DNA from: GCA-2730975 sp937893275
Lineage (GTDB): Bacteria > Verrucomicrobiota > Verrucomicrobiia > Opitutales > Seribacteraceae
Direction: 5' to 3'
NCBI GenBank assembly: GCA_963968595.1
Contig: CAXAHJ010000004.1
Location: 1 to 64,000, forward strand
DNA length: 64,000 nucleotides
Shown here: piece by piece, positions 12,101 through 18,610 of the stretch
Layout of the letters: the number at the start of each line of letters is the position of its first letter
How positions within the stretch are numbered: position 1 is the stretch's first letter
Position numbers and translations under genes: made by a program
The notes under the pieces: model-generated
The model's database searches: none
Told to the model about the DNA's origin: nothing
Seen by the model: only the letters and a program-made list of their open reading frames with translations

Positions 12101-15100
12101 AATTTGGAGGTCACTGGACAGGTGCCACTCAAGAGACCTCAAAGGGAGAGGTGGCTGAAGTTCTGATTTACCAAGACAATCTCAGTCTAGAGAATCGTCA
12201 AAATGTAGAAGCGTACTTAGCCCACAAATGGGAGTTGACCGACACCGTACTTGCCGGCGACCATCCTCACAAGTCCGCCACCCCATTTACCGGGATAACT
12301 CGCATCTACGAAGTGACGAACGAAGGAGGCGATCCTCCGATAGTCAAGATCTACTGGGGCGATGAAGATGCTGAAGACAACTCCACGGTGGTCGATGCCA
12401 ACAGTTCCGGCAATTGGGACAACGTTGCGCTAATCAACAATGGACAACCCGTAGGGCTCGGTCCTGTTTCCGCGCAAGTCACCGGACTCGAACGCGACAA
12501 GCGTTACTTCTTCCGAGCTTATGCGGAAAATATCGGCGGAAGCACATGGGCTTCGGCTACCAAGTTCTTCACGGCTAGTGACTCTAGACTGACGAAGCAC
12601 ACATTAGAGGGTCTTGTACTCTGGCTGGATGCCACCGACGTCGACGGCGACGGACAACCGGACAATATTCCCGCAGATCAACCACTCGCCAACTGGACCG
12701 ACAAATCAAAGAGCACCCAGAACGCCTTCCAAAGCGTTGCCGGATCACGACCGACCTATGCGACTTCTTCTTTCGGAGACAAACCGGCCATTCGTTTCGC
12801 CTCCGGCCAATCCTTCAACGTCGGAACGCTTCGAAGTGACGTCGGGGGGGTTCGTGCCTTTATTGTGGCCAAGGGCGTTGGCGTGGCAATTGGAGCGTAC
12901 GATGGTTCCACTGGATGGACAATCTACGTAAAGCCCGGTTCCAGCCTTAGCTCATACAATGACCAATCGACCCATATAGACCGCGTAACCATAGGCAACG
13001 ACCCCTCCACCGGTTATGGACAGTTCGGCGGAGACATCGCGGAAATCCTCGTATTCAATCGAGATTTGCCCGAGGCCGAAGTCCAGATGATAGAAGGTTA
13101 CCTCGCTCACAAGTGGGGTGTCGTGGCAGATTTGATTGGAAATTCCTACAAAATCAAACAAGATCTCGAACTCTATTTTCCCTTTGAAGAAACTGAAGGT
13201 TCAAATGTTTACGACAGTTCGCCCCAAAAGAAGGAGGGTCTGCTCAACAATATTGCCGATGCAGACCTTCTAGTCTCCGGAAAATTTGGTTCAGGCATTC
13301 GCTTCCCCGATGGTTCCGCCAATATATCTCTCCCAGCAAATGAAGTCTCGATGGGCTCGAACTGGACGATCTCGGCATGGTTTACTGCTCCCCTAAACGA
13401 CACAGGAGTCCTATTACGACACAGCCTGGCGGCAGCTGCAGTCGACGACAGACACGTCACCTTCGATCAAGCAGGTGGGAGACAGCTGGGTGTTTACAAA
13501 TCAGGAAACGGGAACTTCCAAGGGTCTGGATTCTTTGGCAATACGCTGGCCAACGGTTGGCGCCACTTGGTAGCAGTTGGCAGCGTCAACAAGACAATTT
13601 TCTACGTAGATGGCATAGAGGTAGGAGAAAGTAGCCTCATTGCCGGATCTCAAGTGGAAGTCATCGGCAACACGTTGGCAGGGAGCGAAAGGTTTGCCGA
13701 CAAGCTTGACGAATTCCGGATTTATTCTCGCTCCCTTTCCGCTTTTGAAATTTCCGAATTGTACGGCAATGGCGATGGAGACTTCGGAGGACACCCCTAT
13801 CAAGACGGCCCCCCGACTTTCGACAATCGACCCAGCGTACAGTTGCCAATCATGCCTTTGGCTCACTGGACTTTCGACGAGGACAACGGAACTCTCCTCA
13901 CCGATGCTTCAGGCAACGGGAACATCGGTACTCTTCAAAACTTTGCGGATCTCACCTCGGCTCGAGTGGCTGGCAGGGCGGGTCTGGGATTGAAGTTCGA
14001 CGGTGTTGACGACAATGCATGGAATAACGCTCAGACAGCGTTCAATTTGGGAGGTCCCTTTGCCATAACCTTTTGGGCAAAAACAAACGACCTGTCTGCC
14101 GATCTCTTGAAAAGCGGCCAAATCATAGTCGAAGCAAATGACGGATTCGCCCGAGCTAGAGCTCACATTTCAGGCTCTTGGGTCAATACCGCACTCGTTC
14201 CCTTCATTATGGACGAATGGAATCACTACTGCGTCAGCTACGACGGGACAACGCTCCGGCTTTATTTAAACCGAGTCGAAGCTACGTCAGCTTCAGCGAC
14301 CGGAGCACTCACTTGGGAAGGACTTAACTATTTCATGTACTTGGGTGGCATGCCAGGCAGCGGTCGCATGACTGAGGGAGAATTCGATGATTTTCGAATT
14401 TTCGGCAGAGCTCTCACCATCACGGAGTTGGATGATGTTTACAACCTTCGAGATTCTGCTCTAGTTGCCCGTTACGGATCCGACTACTCCTATCAGATTG
14501 CCGCGACCAAAGGCCCCATCGATTTCAACGCAACCAATCTTCCGCCGGGACTCGTGGTAGACTACTCTACGGGTATAATTTCCGGCAAACCAGAAGCCAC
14601 TGGCTCTTTCAATGTGGAAGTGACCGTGGCCAACGCATCCGGCCAAGATTCAGAAATCATAACCTTGCAAGTTCTGCGGGGGCGTCAAAGCATTACCTTC
14701 GACCAATCTCTTGCAGGACTAAGATACGGAGCAATTCCCATCGACCTCAATGCATCGGCAACTTCCGGATTGCCGGTAAACTTTCAAGTTGTATCAGGCT
14801 CTCTAGCCGTTGATCTGGTAGGCAACAACATGACAGTCAAGGGACCAGGCATGGTAGGCATTCGAGCCACACAATCAGGCGACAGTAACTGGTTCCCTGC
14901 CGAACCCGTCCTGAGGCAAATCCAAATCGGGAAAGCCGAGTTGACAGTCCAAGCGCACAATCAGTTCCGTAAAACAGGTATAGCCAACCCCGCTCTCACC
15001 TATATGTTATCAGGTTTTGTAAATGATGAAAACGCCAGCGTCATAACCGGTACCGTAATCGTTACAACTCCTGCAATACCTGCCAGTGCGGCAGGAGCTT

Positions 15101-18100
15101 ACCCATTAACGCCTTCAGGCGCCACGGCAGCCAATTATTTCTTCACGTATCTTGACGGAGTTCTCACGGTCAGCGACAAGAAATTACAGTCGCTTGTTTT
15201 TGACCAGAATTTGACTAATGTTGCAGCCGACTCACCCCCATTCGTCTTGCTGGGTCGTTCCATAGATGAAGATGGAAACGCCACCGACCTACCACTTCGT
15301 TACCAAATCGAGAATCCAAATGTCGCCCGCCTCAAAGTTACCGCTCAGGAAGACCTTCAAGCCTACTGGAAGTTTGATGAGGAATTATATAATTCAGCGA
15401 GGGACGAACTTGGAAGTCACGATGGAACTCTTGTCGGTCTTGCTACCACCGGAGCTGGAAAAGTATGGTCCTCAGGCAAATTCGACAACGCGATTTCCTT
15501 GGGAACAGCCAACGGTTACGTTCACCTTGGCGGCGTTCCTTTGAAGGATACGTTCACCATCAGCTTCTGGGTTAAACCTACAGACATTTCATCCGATGGC
15601 GCTGTAATCTTATCCAAGGACAGTATCGCTCCGATGAAAGTTTTTCGGATCGAGCAAAATGCCACGGATGGTTTCGTTACGGCGACTTTCCATCAAGACG
15701 GGAATGCAAGTACCGTGAAGATTTCCTCTGCTACTCCGGTTCTATCGAACGACGAATGGACTCATGTCGCGCTAGTTTACAGCGATGATGCAAATGGAAC
15801 TCTTCTTCTATATGCAGACGGCAACAAATCAAGTGAGCTCCCCGGGGTTACGATAAGCGGGATGAATCTAGCCGACAGACTCTCTGATCTGTATGTCGGG
15901 GATGCTGCAGTTTCAATGCCCGGCAAAGTGGACGACCTGCGTGTTTATGACTCAGCACTCGCCCCCGCGAAAATTGCCGCCATTTATGGAACTGGAGGAG
16001 GAGATTTCAACAAGGTGGAAATAATAGGTGCCGGCACAACAAAAATAACCGTGAGACAAGGAGGAAATGATTATTATGAATCTGCGTTGCCCGTAGACAA
16101 TTATATGACCGTCTGGAAAGTTCCTCAAAACATTTCTTTTGACCCGATTCAAGATCACTCCGTCGGCGACTTCCCCTTTGCCATTGCCGCAAGTTCCAGT
16201 TCAGGTCTCCCTGTGTTCTTTACCACATCCAGTCCCGCACTTGCCACAGTAGCAGGAGATACTGTAAGTGTACATGGGCCTGGTGTCGTGACTATCACTG
16301 CAATGCAAACAGGAGATCACCGATATGAGATGGCAGCCTTCGTGACCCAATCCTTTACCATAGGTTACGGTAACCTTTTCAGTGATTCCACTGACGGACT
16401 GAAACTCTGGTTCGACGGCAATGACGTCAATGCCGATCAATATCGCGATGAAGCCACCGATTTTCTTCCTGGAAACCGAATTAGCCTCTGGGGTGATAAA
16501 TCCGGAAATACCAATAACCCCATACAAGGCACCTCTATCAATATGCCCATTTGGCAACCCAACTCACTAAATGAAAAGGCAGTGGTACGGTTCGAACAGA
16601 GCGAATCATTTGACATTGGTAATAAGGTGCCATCGGCTCGTGTTATTTTCCTCGTTCACAAACAAAATGGCACTGGATCTTCTAAGATTCTTGGTGGAGA
16701 CATCGGCACAACCGATCCTCATGGCTACTTTGGTCTGCATCGAGAAGATGCCGGTCTGAACATAGTATCCAATGTCAACAGTTCGAACTGGACGGTAAAT
16801 GTGCTTCGAGTCACTCCCGGCAGTCAATCCCTTTGGATCGATGGCGAAGTCGTCGGAACAGGTGGCGTCACGCCGGAAGTGGACGAGTTCGATAAGGTCG
16901 GCAACGGATTCACCGGCGAAATTGCTGAAACTTTGGTCTATGATAAAGCCGTCAACTCAGTTAATCGTCAAAAAATCGAAGGTTACCTTGCCCACAAGTG
17001 GGGCATTTCCGACTCCCTCTCCTCCATACATCCATACCGATCAACCCCACCAACCTTCGGGGGTTCCCAAACCATCACTTTCCCTCCCTTGGTGGAGAAG
17101 GCCGTTGGTGATCCGTCATTCCCCCTCACCGCCTTCGCCTCTTCAGGGCTTCCCGTATCCTATGTCTCTTCTAATCCGAACGTTGCTATAATATCCGGCG
17201 CTATCGCAACCGTTATAGATTCGGGGGCGACAACCATCACCGCCATGCAAGTAGGAGACGATCGTTATGATCCAGCGCATCCGGTTAGCTTGCAACTGCA
17301 TGTCATTCCACCTGTCACCAAGGACGATCAGAATATAACTTTTGTTCCGATTCTCGTAGAAAAAACTCGGGACGATCCACCTTTCCAATTGATCGCGAGC
17401 GCAACTTCATCCGGCGAACGCCATCCGGTCTACAATCTGCCCGTCACTTTCACCGTTGATTACGGGCCTGCTTCAGTCGACTCAGCAGGCGTCGTGACTC
17501 TTGATGGAATTGCCGCAGAGGTCAAAATCACTGCCCATCAAAATGGTAGCGCATATGTCCATCCTGCCATATCGGTAACCCATGTTTTCCAAGTAACGAC
17601 AAAGCAAAGGCAGGAAATACTACTTCCAGATGGAAACGAATTACGCGACATGCCAATGAACCATAGGGCCTTTATTCTTCAAGGTGTTAGGGTCAACAGT
17701 AGCACACCCATACAGATAACCAGTTCGAATTCAACACGCGTACGCATCATGGATGGAAATCGAGTTGTTCCCATTGGTATTGGAACTGTTGATCTAACAA
17801 TAACTGCTCCCGGTAATGCCCAGTACGTACCTGCCGAACCCGTTACTCGCTCATTCACAGTTGTCGAACCGACCAAGGTAAATTGGCTTAAATTTCGGCG
17901 AGGAGATGTACGTTACGATGGCACAAGGAAACGATTCGTACGCCGACTAATGGCTCGGGAAGGTATATCCGAAGCAAATGCGACGAAGGTTTTTGATGAG
18001 GATTACAGCGATTCCGATGGAGACGGCTTCAGCAACCTATTCGAGCGAGCCATTGGTTCGGATTCTCTTGGTCCTGACAATTGGAAAGACTTACCCTTTC

Positions 18101-18357
18101 GTTCCCGTTTGAACACTAACGGTAATCAAGCTATCTCCATCGTTCGATTCAAGTCGCCTCTTGCCACTACTGAAGAGAACTTCCAATACCATATCGAAAA
18201 AAGTACTGATTTACGAACATGGACTAAGTCAGGATTCAAGTCATCCCAGCACAGAGTCGATTTAGGTGCTGAAATGGAACGTGTAGTGTACGAAACCGAT
18301 GCACCTCTCCCTTCTGGTGGTCGCAATTTCCTTCGCCTCCGTATTACCACCCCTTAG
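121..18357 (+). CDS. Giant mosaic LamG/jelly-roll surface protein (about 6078 aa, 5' end uncertain)
   Basis: I recognise domain types but not a named protein. In order: He_PIG-like Ig fold (residues 30-105), DUF2341-like region (about 115-205), LamG with an internal PA14-like insert (218-610), He_PIG, Fn3-like unit, jelly-roll modules ending in YLAHKWG (five copies), a discoidin-like segment (about 1370-1520), three Gly-rich units (about 1560-2380), further LamG domains, an MBG-like domain (about 4937-5020), at least five tandem Ig-like repeats, and a C-terminal region with an Asp-rich DSDGDGFSN loop followed by a terminal beta domain ending FLRLRITTP. LamG, PA14 and discoidin folds usually bind glycans, so a role in adhesion or polysaccharide binding is likely but inferred. 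There is no signal peptide. The frame begins with TTG at 121 and has TAG at 91-93, so the true start was probably lost to a frameshift or lies outside the window. The stop is TAG at 18355. Confidence 0.85.
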   Translation: MSQIPGADFVAIADVQGPPILIPNQVIRGFANDSNRTVSHFLQTFPSASQFAAVGLPAGLSLNVATGEISGIPVQGGSTNITATASNAKGSDQGVVNLVVVNVNEFSHKTTMTFEGYDGNETLEYFPVLVRLTNNVTNFSLRSFHSPMGNDLRFYDDKANELAYEIDEWNEATGELLAWVRIKELTQDLNVTAHWGHSGYAAQAPAYAYDGSTWSADYRGVWHLHPMDTAGVLIDSSPYRNHAENHDGIDRPIGLIGTGRTIGGGPDTFLSIPSTSTVDNLQEGDYSFSTWIRLEDPLPPALPNVLHGRGFQMVPNDSYFNNIESLLALTPTGSRIMSKGPGQGFYINGDAAFIAAGIGITNVDNYMSLFVGMFKAPETGDYQFRCTDKDDRATIWLDLDQDLTFETAGNSGNEMMGGINNFTSGLIPLIAGESYKIAIAHGEWGGGSRIRPWIKTPTVDWAIIDPTDPTQDGWFGVPLDGSISADVSGLTIFSHGSQESLTLGGLAKPTLRHATVGSFVKPDSSVSIIERQWRHLAGVVDSQNGLASIYVDGNLTGQESFAPEAGTTISALPWTLAQGLVESALDEVQLASKSRSGAWIKASYDNQKAIPSFPTYESVIGPNAITTELIFTTNADQPFSHDVNATTPPLAFTATGLPGGLILNSTDGVISGTPSRSGIFEATVTAIYANGQNPSEKHTFTVNAVPPQIAIRSVTTTTSTSTAIEYEIIAPGGEDPEMFLVTDVMDQEKDLYGWARRLEEGAKGLGVYTANFGDLTPGMTYYLRLMARNSTGEVWTGVISFVRTQPLLSDLPGDPGIWLDATDIDADDAPDGLSAGTIVSGWLDKSSYARHMMNVDGDPMVALSILNNKPVIDYDGNDRMYTSYDFRANNAANWRAGGYTAFGISRYSGGQSNRLITSNGGNWIFGHHGNRIGRYHFDGWIDQGTTADTNFHLFEARHQGKNLAADPSCEVWNNGVEGSYVDSTKTGSNNDWFMPQRLSFGAMTNGATHESSKGQVAEFIMFHGLLSDEDRLKIEGYLAHKWGTPLPTNHPWKDSKPSFGTTVTSGSTHKFTSPKTTVPTVVNHPPSNVDNDSASLNGRLADPGTGIVLGPFTPLAFGGLKLWLDASDVDGDDLEDAILPGTRIDNWADKSGRDNNASQPTLGNQPTYLPGIINGLGAIRFDGTDDFVSFPTMSDIRTVFLALNRTVNNDAFLLGDLATFDFHSANGRVWSIANAHPDLYNGILRVNGNQRDGLITDFSTGEVSVVAVRPNGPVQASNFTNDRNIANRYWNGELAELLIYSESLSDEDMISIEAYLAHKWGAQNRLPGGHAFKNQAPMNVNRAANVKVYWGANDGGTNPSNWDNDVDAGIAVVGLTKMTSGVTVIADPAPNQDPTTYPAQKLLDGQLPADGWRSTWTAWYKENTSLTFNLGKERELEKIRIYFMPRDRGDELMEVTVHAADEDLTFTNIKTVPGQVGLQSVGTWMDIPMDRIMARAIRLEPVFQGWGHIWGEVEFWIRETGEFSIDVEGLAKGQTYYYRVFGSNDGGQDWADDTISFVAENKVFYDTGKLVIDTTRGTWKHDGGDSRTGIISTSSYTDSIGNSYSYDVCSFTFDDIKLMGNLEVEVVGNGALEILVTDGDAYFGVPINLSGGNGNPSTRGTATAGGFVGGVLSARGLGPGGGANGGGGYGGTGGGATPTSGQPYGKGTLDDLLGGSGGGGNGSSTGGGGGGAIKVVASDNLIVNATISSIGGGGGSGSGGGSGGAIYLKGKNFSMTAFGSVDVSGGAGGGAGGRIYLEGTENFENLGTGNVLLEGGTGSPPGTSGGARFTRPSNLEDMVFYTGGIVIDTDMGVLTHSDGNVAYGIIEDKTHIGEDGIGWSYSTCRFSFTNIELGGGVIVTLKGRNALVLEATAGNLVVGTNIRADGGHATELNGGAGRLGGYDGDDPGAGTGRGPGAATQVSAEGHGAAHGGHGSGDSKIYGDRALDSLLGGSSGGASATGGAGAGGGGIWLKASGELTVNQNVTISANGSNGVGAAASGSGGSVRLEGARIFNHGRVEAKAGSGIKVSGNDQMRGSAGGRIAFLTPGVAKVGDVDVSGEWLSNEGAIFVSGNYLNASIVVDTGTVTFDTGTGYFSVEGGPHGEGVFSTHTYTAPDGASWEYEVCSFTLSQLRITGSTQVILRGERALSLHTVGTGEIYIGVDFRLDGGDASLTNGYGGRPILNPWRGRSSDKQTGFGPGGPPPSGNWGAGASYNYGDSQLTQLIPGSSGSSGRYFQGSGAGGGAIELKAGGDLTIAPGVLLSANGGNGRSDGYQWDHGGGGSGGAIRLVGKNIYNKGLIQAIGGNLAAGGGRVAMASSQTIERGVISVGTGSIAEVRPPVVSGPDTLYLAYRGGGTAELRKNVTTRPQNLVAYWPMDEGMGTSTKDALSRFDGSLAGGATWQAGRFGSSIRFNGTDGFVMTGATGDLLGIDGNKPRTISFWTYVEGTNPRSQPGFYGYGDLSCPNGTNKYWAIRNIKDNNYQRFISQHWCWDPQVNHGINLRNRWSHIAHIYTGTNMIAYLDGVSVYNAARPQISTGNSNSFQFGRWRNDGNAYFRGRLDDLRVYDAALSDSEIGNILLGTDLVEQTVHLQHKIAADNTPTAYGVTSLPLGLTLDTFSGEITGKPLEVGSFDLNMSATNLAGTGSKPITFIVDPAAPQVATIAPAEIASTSARLAASVLNDGGQPPTLTFFWGDNDGGENLELNASNDLSWDHRIDLNGTFNDGTVSTFLTGLDRNQTYYYRVVAGNSVNPVVWSIPRQSDLVAWWRFDESSGPLALDYVGGRSGNLVGIESSDRVFGRVGKALTFGGAGEHVSVSGYKGIGVKNARTMTAWIQTTDENGTLASWGRNANGRLWNFGLKEGKLRLDVKNGSIDGTTLVNDGNWHHVALVFPAIGINVEDAVLYVDGSPDPISAFVTRVVNTDSEEDLRIGSDVVYNDHFDGIIDEVRLYSADLSSNDIAGLFLNGTMRFKTSDVTAPPVVEVLQVNPNLGGTATISGEIVSYDANKPSAKIYWGDEDAGPTTDVDDTNSSKWDNVLDVASGAPLNLGEFNATIAGMTPGTLYHFRAYASSADGSDWSSGDPSVRNDLAAYWRFDEETGILALDSTRNARNVILQNFDANSSKTEGFLGKGLLFDGTDDWVNLEKDAFFLKDSFEGRSLTFRFKAPSKFYVGPAVTRYKDLVGYWPLDEGGGNSAADSSSDQTAGAVEGSASWGTGKFVGGLQLDGTDDALSIPASLINDVHKEEYSISIWVMPNDTVEASSKNSFLVRGFNQSPNNNYYNDINTLIGLAYSGQKVWTTEDLHLDNDAQFRNAGIGITQNDQYMFLALSTFVVPETGDYGFRCLRKDDYATIWLDLDKNNQFDVTDKLGGNNNFTQDPVSLVAGDKHLIAIAHGEGGGGSRIEPWIRTPSMAWAKINPADPNQDGFWELDAASPWGAELMSPTSLHKSLFQRNGEGLSLAPGNVLNMTHLTSAGSLSIASLGTAPAGEWRHVVGVVTPSEEKVRIYVDGNKTGEIDIPFGSSPRAIPAIHYWRMGGGGGGSIFNDFFNGESDDLRMYNVALTDEDVAAIYNSGLGDVSVPQAAYVSQMIFDEGDSINGLGVKFDNGILSAQIKAGANNIEASHASSLADDNWHHAAVTFGDSPKAFKLYVDGEQSGNSQLFSSTTLPSHSEGPSLGKINGTAVYAGPGNFKGVLDEVRVYDRGLTAEEITQIYNGDMLNTGVVSLRAIEPPQIVTTPATDVFPDKATLNANVLSTGGVVTVIDEIRDLTFNAGTAPGIVGWYSATDMDGDGQDDLGSTYTNDAVVTSWKDSSGSLRDMATTSGDPTYSAFGLNGKPVVNFDGDDKIWTNANYDFLTSTGYTVFSIARYTGGDNECLIASRSQNWLFGFHGNLVARWHPGGWVHTGTTADTQWHLNVGIIEKASNPKAWFWHDGQLKANGHQGSNNTNFAPGQLQFGGHWTGATQETSKGEVAEVLIYQDNLSLENRQNVEAYLAHKWELTDTVLAGDHPHKSATPFTGITRIYEVTNEGGDPPIVKIYWGDEDAEDNSTVVDANSSGNWDNVALINNGQPVGLGPVSAQVTGLERDKRYFFRAYAENIGGSTWASATKFFTASDSRLTKHTLEGLVLWLDATDVDGDGQPDNIPADQPLANWTDKSKSTQNAFQSVAGSRPTYATSSFGDKPAIRFASGQSFNVGTLRSDVGGVRAFIVAKGVGVAIGAYDGSTGWTIYVKPGSSLSSYNDQSTHIDRVTIGNDPSTGYGQFGGDIAEILVFNRDLPEAEVQMIEGYLAHKWGVVADLIGNSYKIKQDLELYFPFEETEGSNVYDSSPQKKEGLLNNIADADLLVSGKFGSGIRFPDGSANISLPANEVSMGSNWTISAWFTAPLNDTGVLLRHSLAAAAVDDRHVTFDQAGGRQLGVYKSGNGNFQGSGFFGNTLANGWRHLVAVGSVNKTIFYVDGIEVGESSLIAGSQVEVIGNTLAGSERFADKLDEFRIYSRSLSAFEISELYGNGDGDFGGHPYQDGPPTFDNRPSVQLPIMPLAHWTFDEDNGTLLTDASGNGNIGTLQNFADLTSARVAGRAGLGLKFDGVDDNAWNNAQTAFNLGGPFAITFWAKTNDLSADLLKSGQIIVEANDGFARARAHISGSWVNTALVPFIMDEWNHYCVSYDGTTLRLYLNRVEATSASATGALTWEGLNYFMYLGGMPGSGRMTEGEFDDFRIFGRALTITELDDVYNLRDSALVARYGSDYSYQIAATKGPIDFNATNLPPGLVVDYSTGIISGKPEATGSFNVEVTVANASGQDSEIITLQVLRGRQSITFDQSLAGLRYGAIPIDLNASATSGLPVNFQVVSGSLAVDLVGNNMTVKGPGMVGIRATQSGDSNWFPAEPVLRQIQIGKAELTVQAHNQFRKTGIANPALTYMLSGFVNDENASVITGTVIVTTPAIPASAAGAYPLTPSGATAANYFFTYLDGVLTVSDKKLQSLVFDQNLTNVAADSPPFVLLGRSIDEDGNATDLPLRYQIENPNVARLKVTAQEDLQAYWKFDEELYNSARDELGSHDGTLVGLATTGAGKVWSSGKFDNAISLGTANGYVHLGGVPLKDTFTISFWVKPTDISSDGAVILSKDSIAPMKVFRIEQNATDGFVTATFHQDGNASTVKISSATPVLSNDEWTHVALVYSDDANGTLLLYADGNKSSELPGVTISGMNLADRLSDLYVGDAAVSMPGKVDDLRVYDSALAPAKIAAIYGTGGGDFNKVEIIGAGTTKITVRQGGNDYYESALPVDNYMTVWKVPQNISFDPIQDHSVGDFPFAIAASSSSGLPVFFTTSSPALATVAGDTVSVHGPGVVTITAMQTGDHRYEMAAFVTQSFTIGYGNLFSDSTDGLKLWFDGNDVNADQYRDEATDFLPGNRISLWGDKSGNTNNPIQGTSINMPIWQPNSLNEKAVVRFEQSESFDIGNKVPSARVIFLVHKQNGTGSSKILGGDIGTTDPHGYFGLHREDAGLNIVSNVNSSNWTVNVLRVTPGSQSLWIDGEVVGTGGVTPEVDEFDKVGNGFTGEIAETLVYDKAVNSVNRQKIEGYLAHKWGISDSLSSIHPYRSTPPTFGGSQTITFPPLVEKAVGDPSFPLTAFASSGLPVSYVSSNPNVAIISGAIATVIDSGATTITAMQVGDDRYDPAHPVSLQLHVIPPVTKDDQNITFVPILVEKTRDDPPFQLIASATSSGERHPVYNLPVTFTVDYGPASVDSAGVVTLDGIAAEVKITAHQNGSAYVHPAISVTHVFQVTTKQRQEILLPDGNELRDMPMNHRAFILQGVRVNSSTPIQITSSNSTRVRIMDGNRVVPIGIGTVDLTITAPGNAQYVPAEPVTRSFTVVEPTKVNWLKFRRGDVRYDGTRKRFVRRLMAREGISEANATKVFDEDYSDSDGDGFSNLFERAIGSDSLGPDNWKDLPFRSRLNTNGNQAISIVRFKSPLATTEENFQYHIEKSTDLRTWTKSGFKSSQHRVDLGAEMERVVYETDAPLPSGGRNFLRLRITTP
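772..1950 (+). repeat. LamG with nested PA14-like domain, copy 1
   Basis: A LamG-type fold starts near YRGVWHLHP and breaks off after YSFSTWIRLED. About 180 residues of PA14-like sequence follow (nt 1018-1560; ETGDYQFRC, ATIWLDLDQD, IAIAHGEWGGGSR). The LamG pattern then resumes with QWRHLAGVV and IYVDG. The same arrangement recurs at 9772-10975. The boundaries are estimates from reading the translation. Confidence 0.65.
2542..3279 (+). repeat. YLAHKWG jelly-roll module 1
   Basis: Begins with an Asp-rich strand (GIWLDATDIDADD) and ends with LSDEDRLKIEGYLAHKWG, the recurring signature of a LamG-like module of about 240 residues. It follows an Fn3-like unit in tandem rather than being inside one. 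Confidence 0.7.
3463..4131 (+). repeat. YLAHKWG jelly-roll module 2
   Basis: Runs from LKLWLDASDVDGDD to SLSDEDMISIEAYLAHKWG. It lies between the first strand of an Fn3-like unit (SASLNGRLADPG) and the next strand (VKVYWGANDGG), so it appears to be inserted within that unit. Confidence 0.7.
4800..7260 (+). repeat. Three tandem glycine-rich units of about 270 residues
   Basis: Each unit opens with a VIDT or VVDT strand, then has a short motif with one cysteine (YDVCSFTF, YSTCRFSF, YEVCSFTL at about nt 4935, 5760 and 6605). An ALxLxxxxG strand and a long Gly-rich region with GGA(I/V)-type strands follow. Approximate units are 4800-5630, 5632-6440 and 6460-7260. Gly-rich repeats of this sort may form extended beta structure. 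I do not recognise a named family. Confidence 0.65.
9772..10975 (+). repeat. LamG with nested PA14-like domain, copy 2
   Basis: The LamG starts at LVGYWPLDEGGG and is interrupted after YSISIWVMPND by a PA14-like segment (nt 10033-10545; ETGDYGFRC, ATIWLDLDKN, IAIAHGEGGGGSR). It resumes at EWRHVVGVV and IYVDG. The module itself lies between two halves of another LamG (9496-9765 and 10980-11400). Confidence 0.65.
11563..12282 (+). repeat. YLAHKWG jelly-roll module 3
   Basis: Runs from GWYSATDMDGDGQDD to NRQNVEAYLAHKWE. It separates KATLNANVLSTGG from EGGDPPIVKIYWGDEDA, two halves of another Fn3-like unit, and closely resembles module 1. Confidence 0.7.
12607..13140 (+). repeat. YLAHKWG jelly-roll module 4
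   Basis: Runs from LVLWLDATDVDGDGQPD to AEVQMIEGYLAHKWG. It is shorter than modules 1 and 3 and is followed directly by a LamG beginning LELYFPFEETEG. Confidence 0.7.
14680..15180 (+). repeat. Ig-like repeat followed by MBG-like domain
   Basis: An Ig-like repeat (QSITFDQSL, SATSGLPVNF, TQSGDSNWFPAEP) is followed from about nt 14931 by a segment like the MBG family (LTVQAHNQFRKTG, YMLSGFVNDENAS, ANYFFTYLDGVLTV). Both fold types are common in extended bacterial surface proteins. Confidence 0.55.
16381..17052 (+). repeat. YLAHKWG jelly-roll module 5
   Basis: Runs from LKLWFDGNDVNADQ to NRQKIEGYLAHKWG. It sits between two complete Ig-like repeats, so this copy is between domains and not inside one. 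Confidence 0.7.
17065..17875 (+). repeat. Tandem Ig-like repeats near the C-terminus
   Basis: Three consecutive units share the pattern ITF, a hydrophobic strand, SSGLPVSY-like, a valine strand, then ITA.Q.G...Y.PA.PV. Related units occur at 14680-14940 and 16126-16370. They probably form a stalk ahead of the C-terminal domain. Confidence 0.6.
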
Positions 18358-18610
18358 GTCTCCGGCGCATGGGTGCCTTCTGCACCTCGGGGATAATCCC
18401 AAGCTGGCGAATAAGTGTAAAGCTCAACAATGGTGGAGTAGACTATAAAACATCTTGCCTCGATAGCATCGCTCAAGGAGATGTGCACGCCCACTGTCAG
18501 CCCATTTGCACACTAAGTCGCTTGAATATAATGACTGTATATCCAATGTTACCCAAAGCACGGGATGGATCACAGGAAAGTGTACGACCTTACCTCGCTA
18601 CTTGATATGA

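Noticed and set aside
18369..18605. Open frame of 78 codons on the plus strand in the gap after the giant gene
   Set aside because: No recognisable motif, odd composition and no ribosome site. The 18358-18627 interval shows nothing else I can support.
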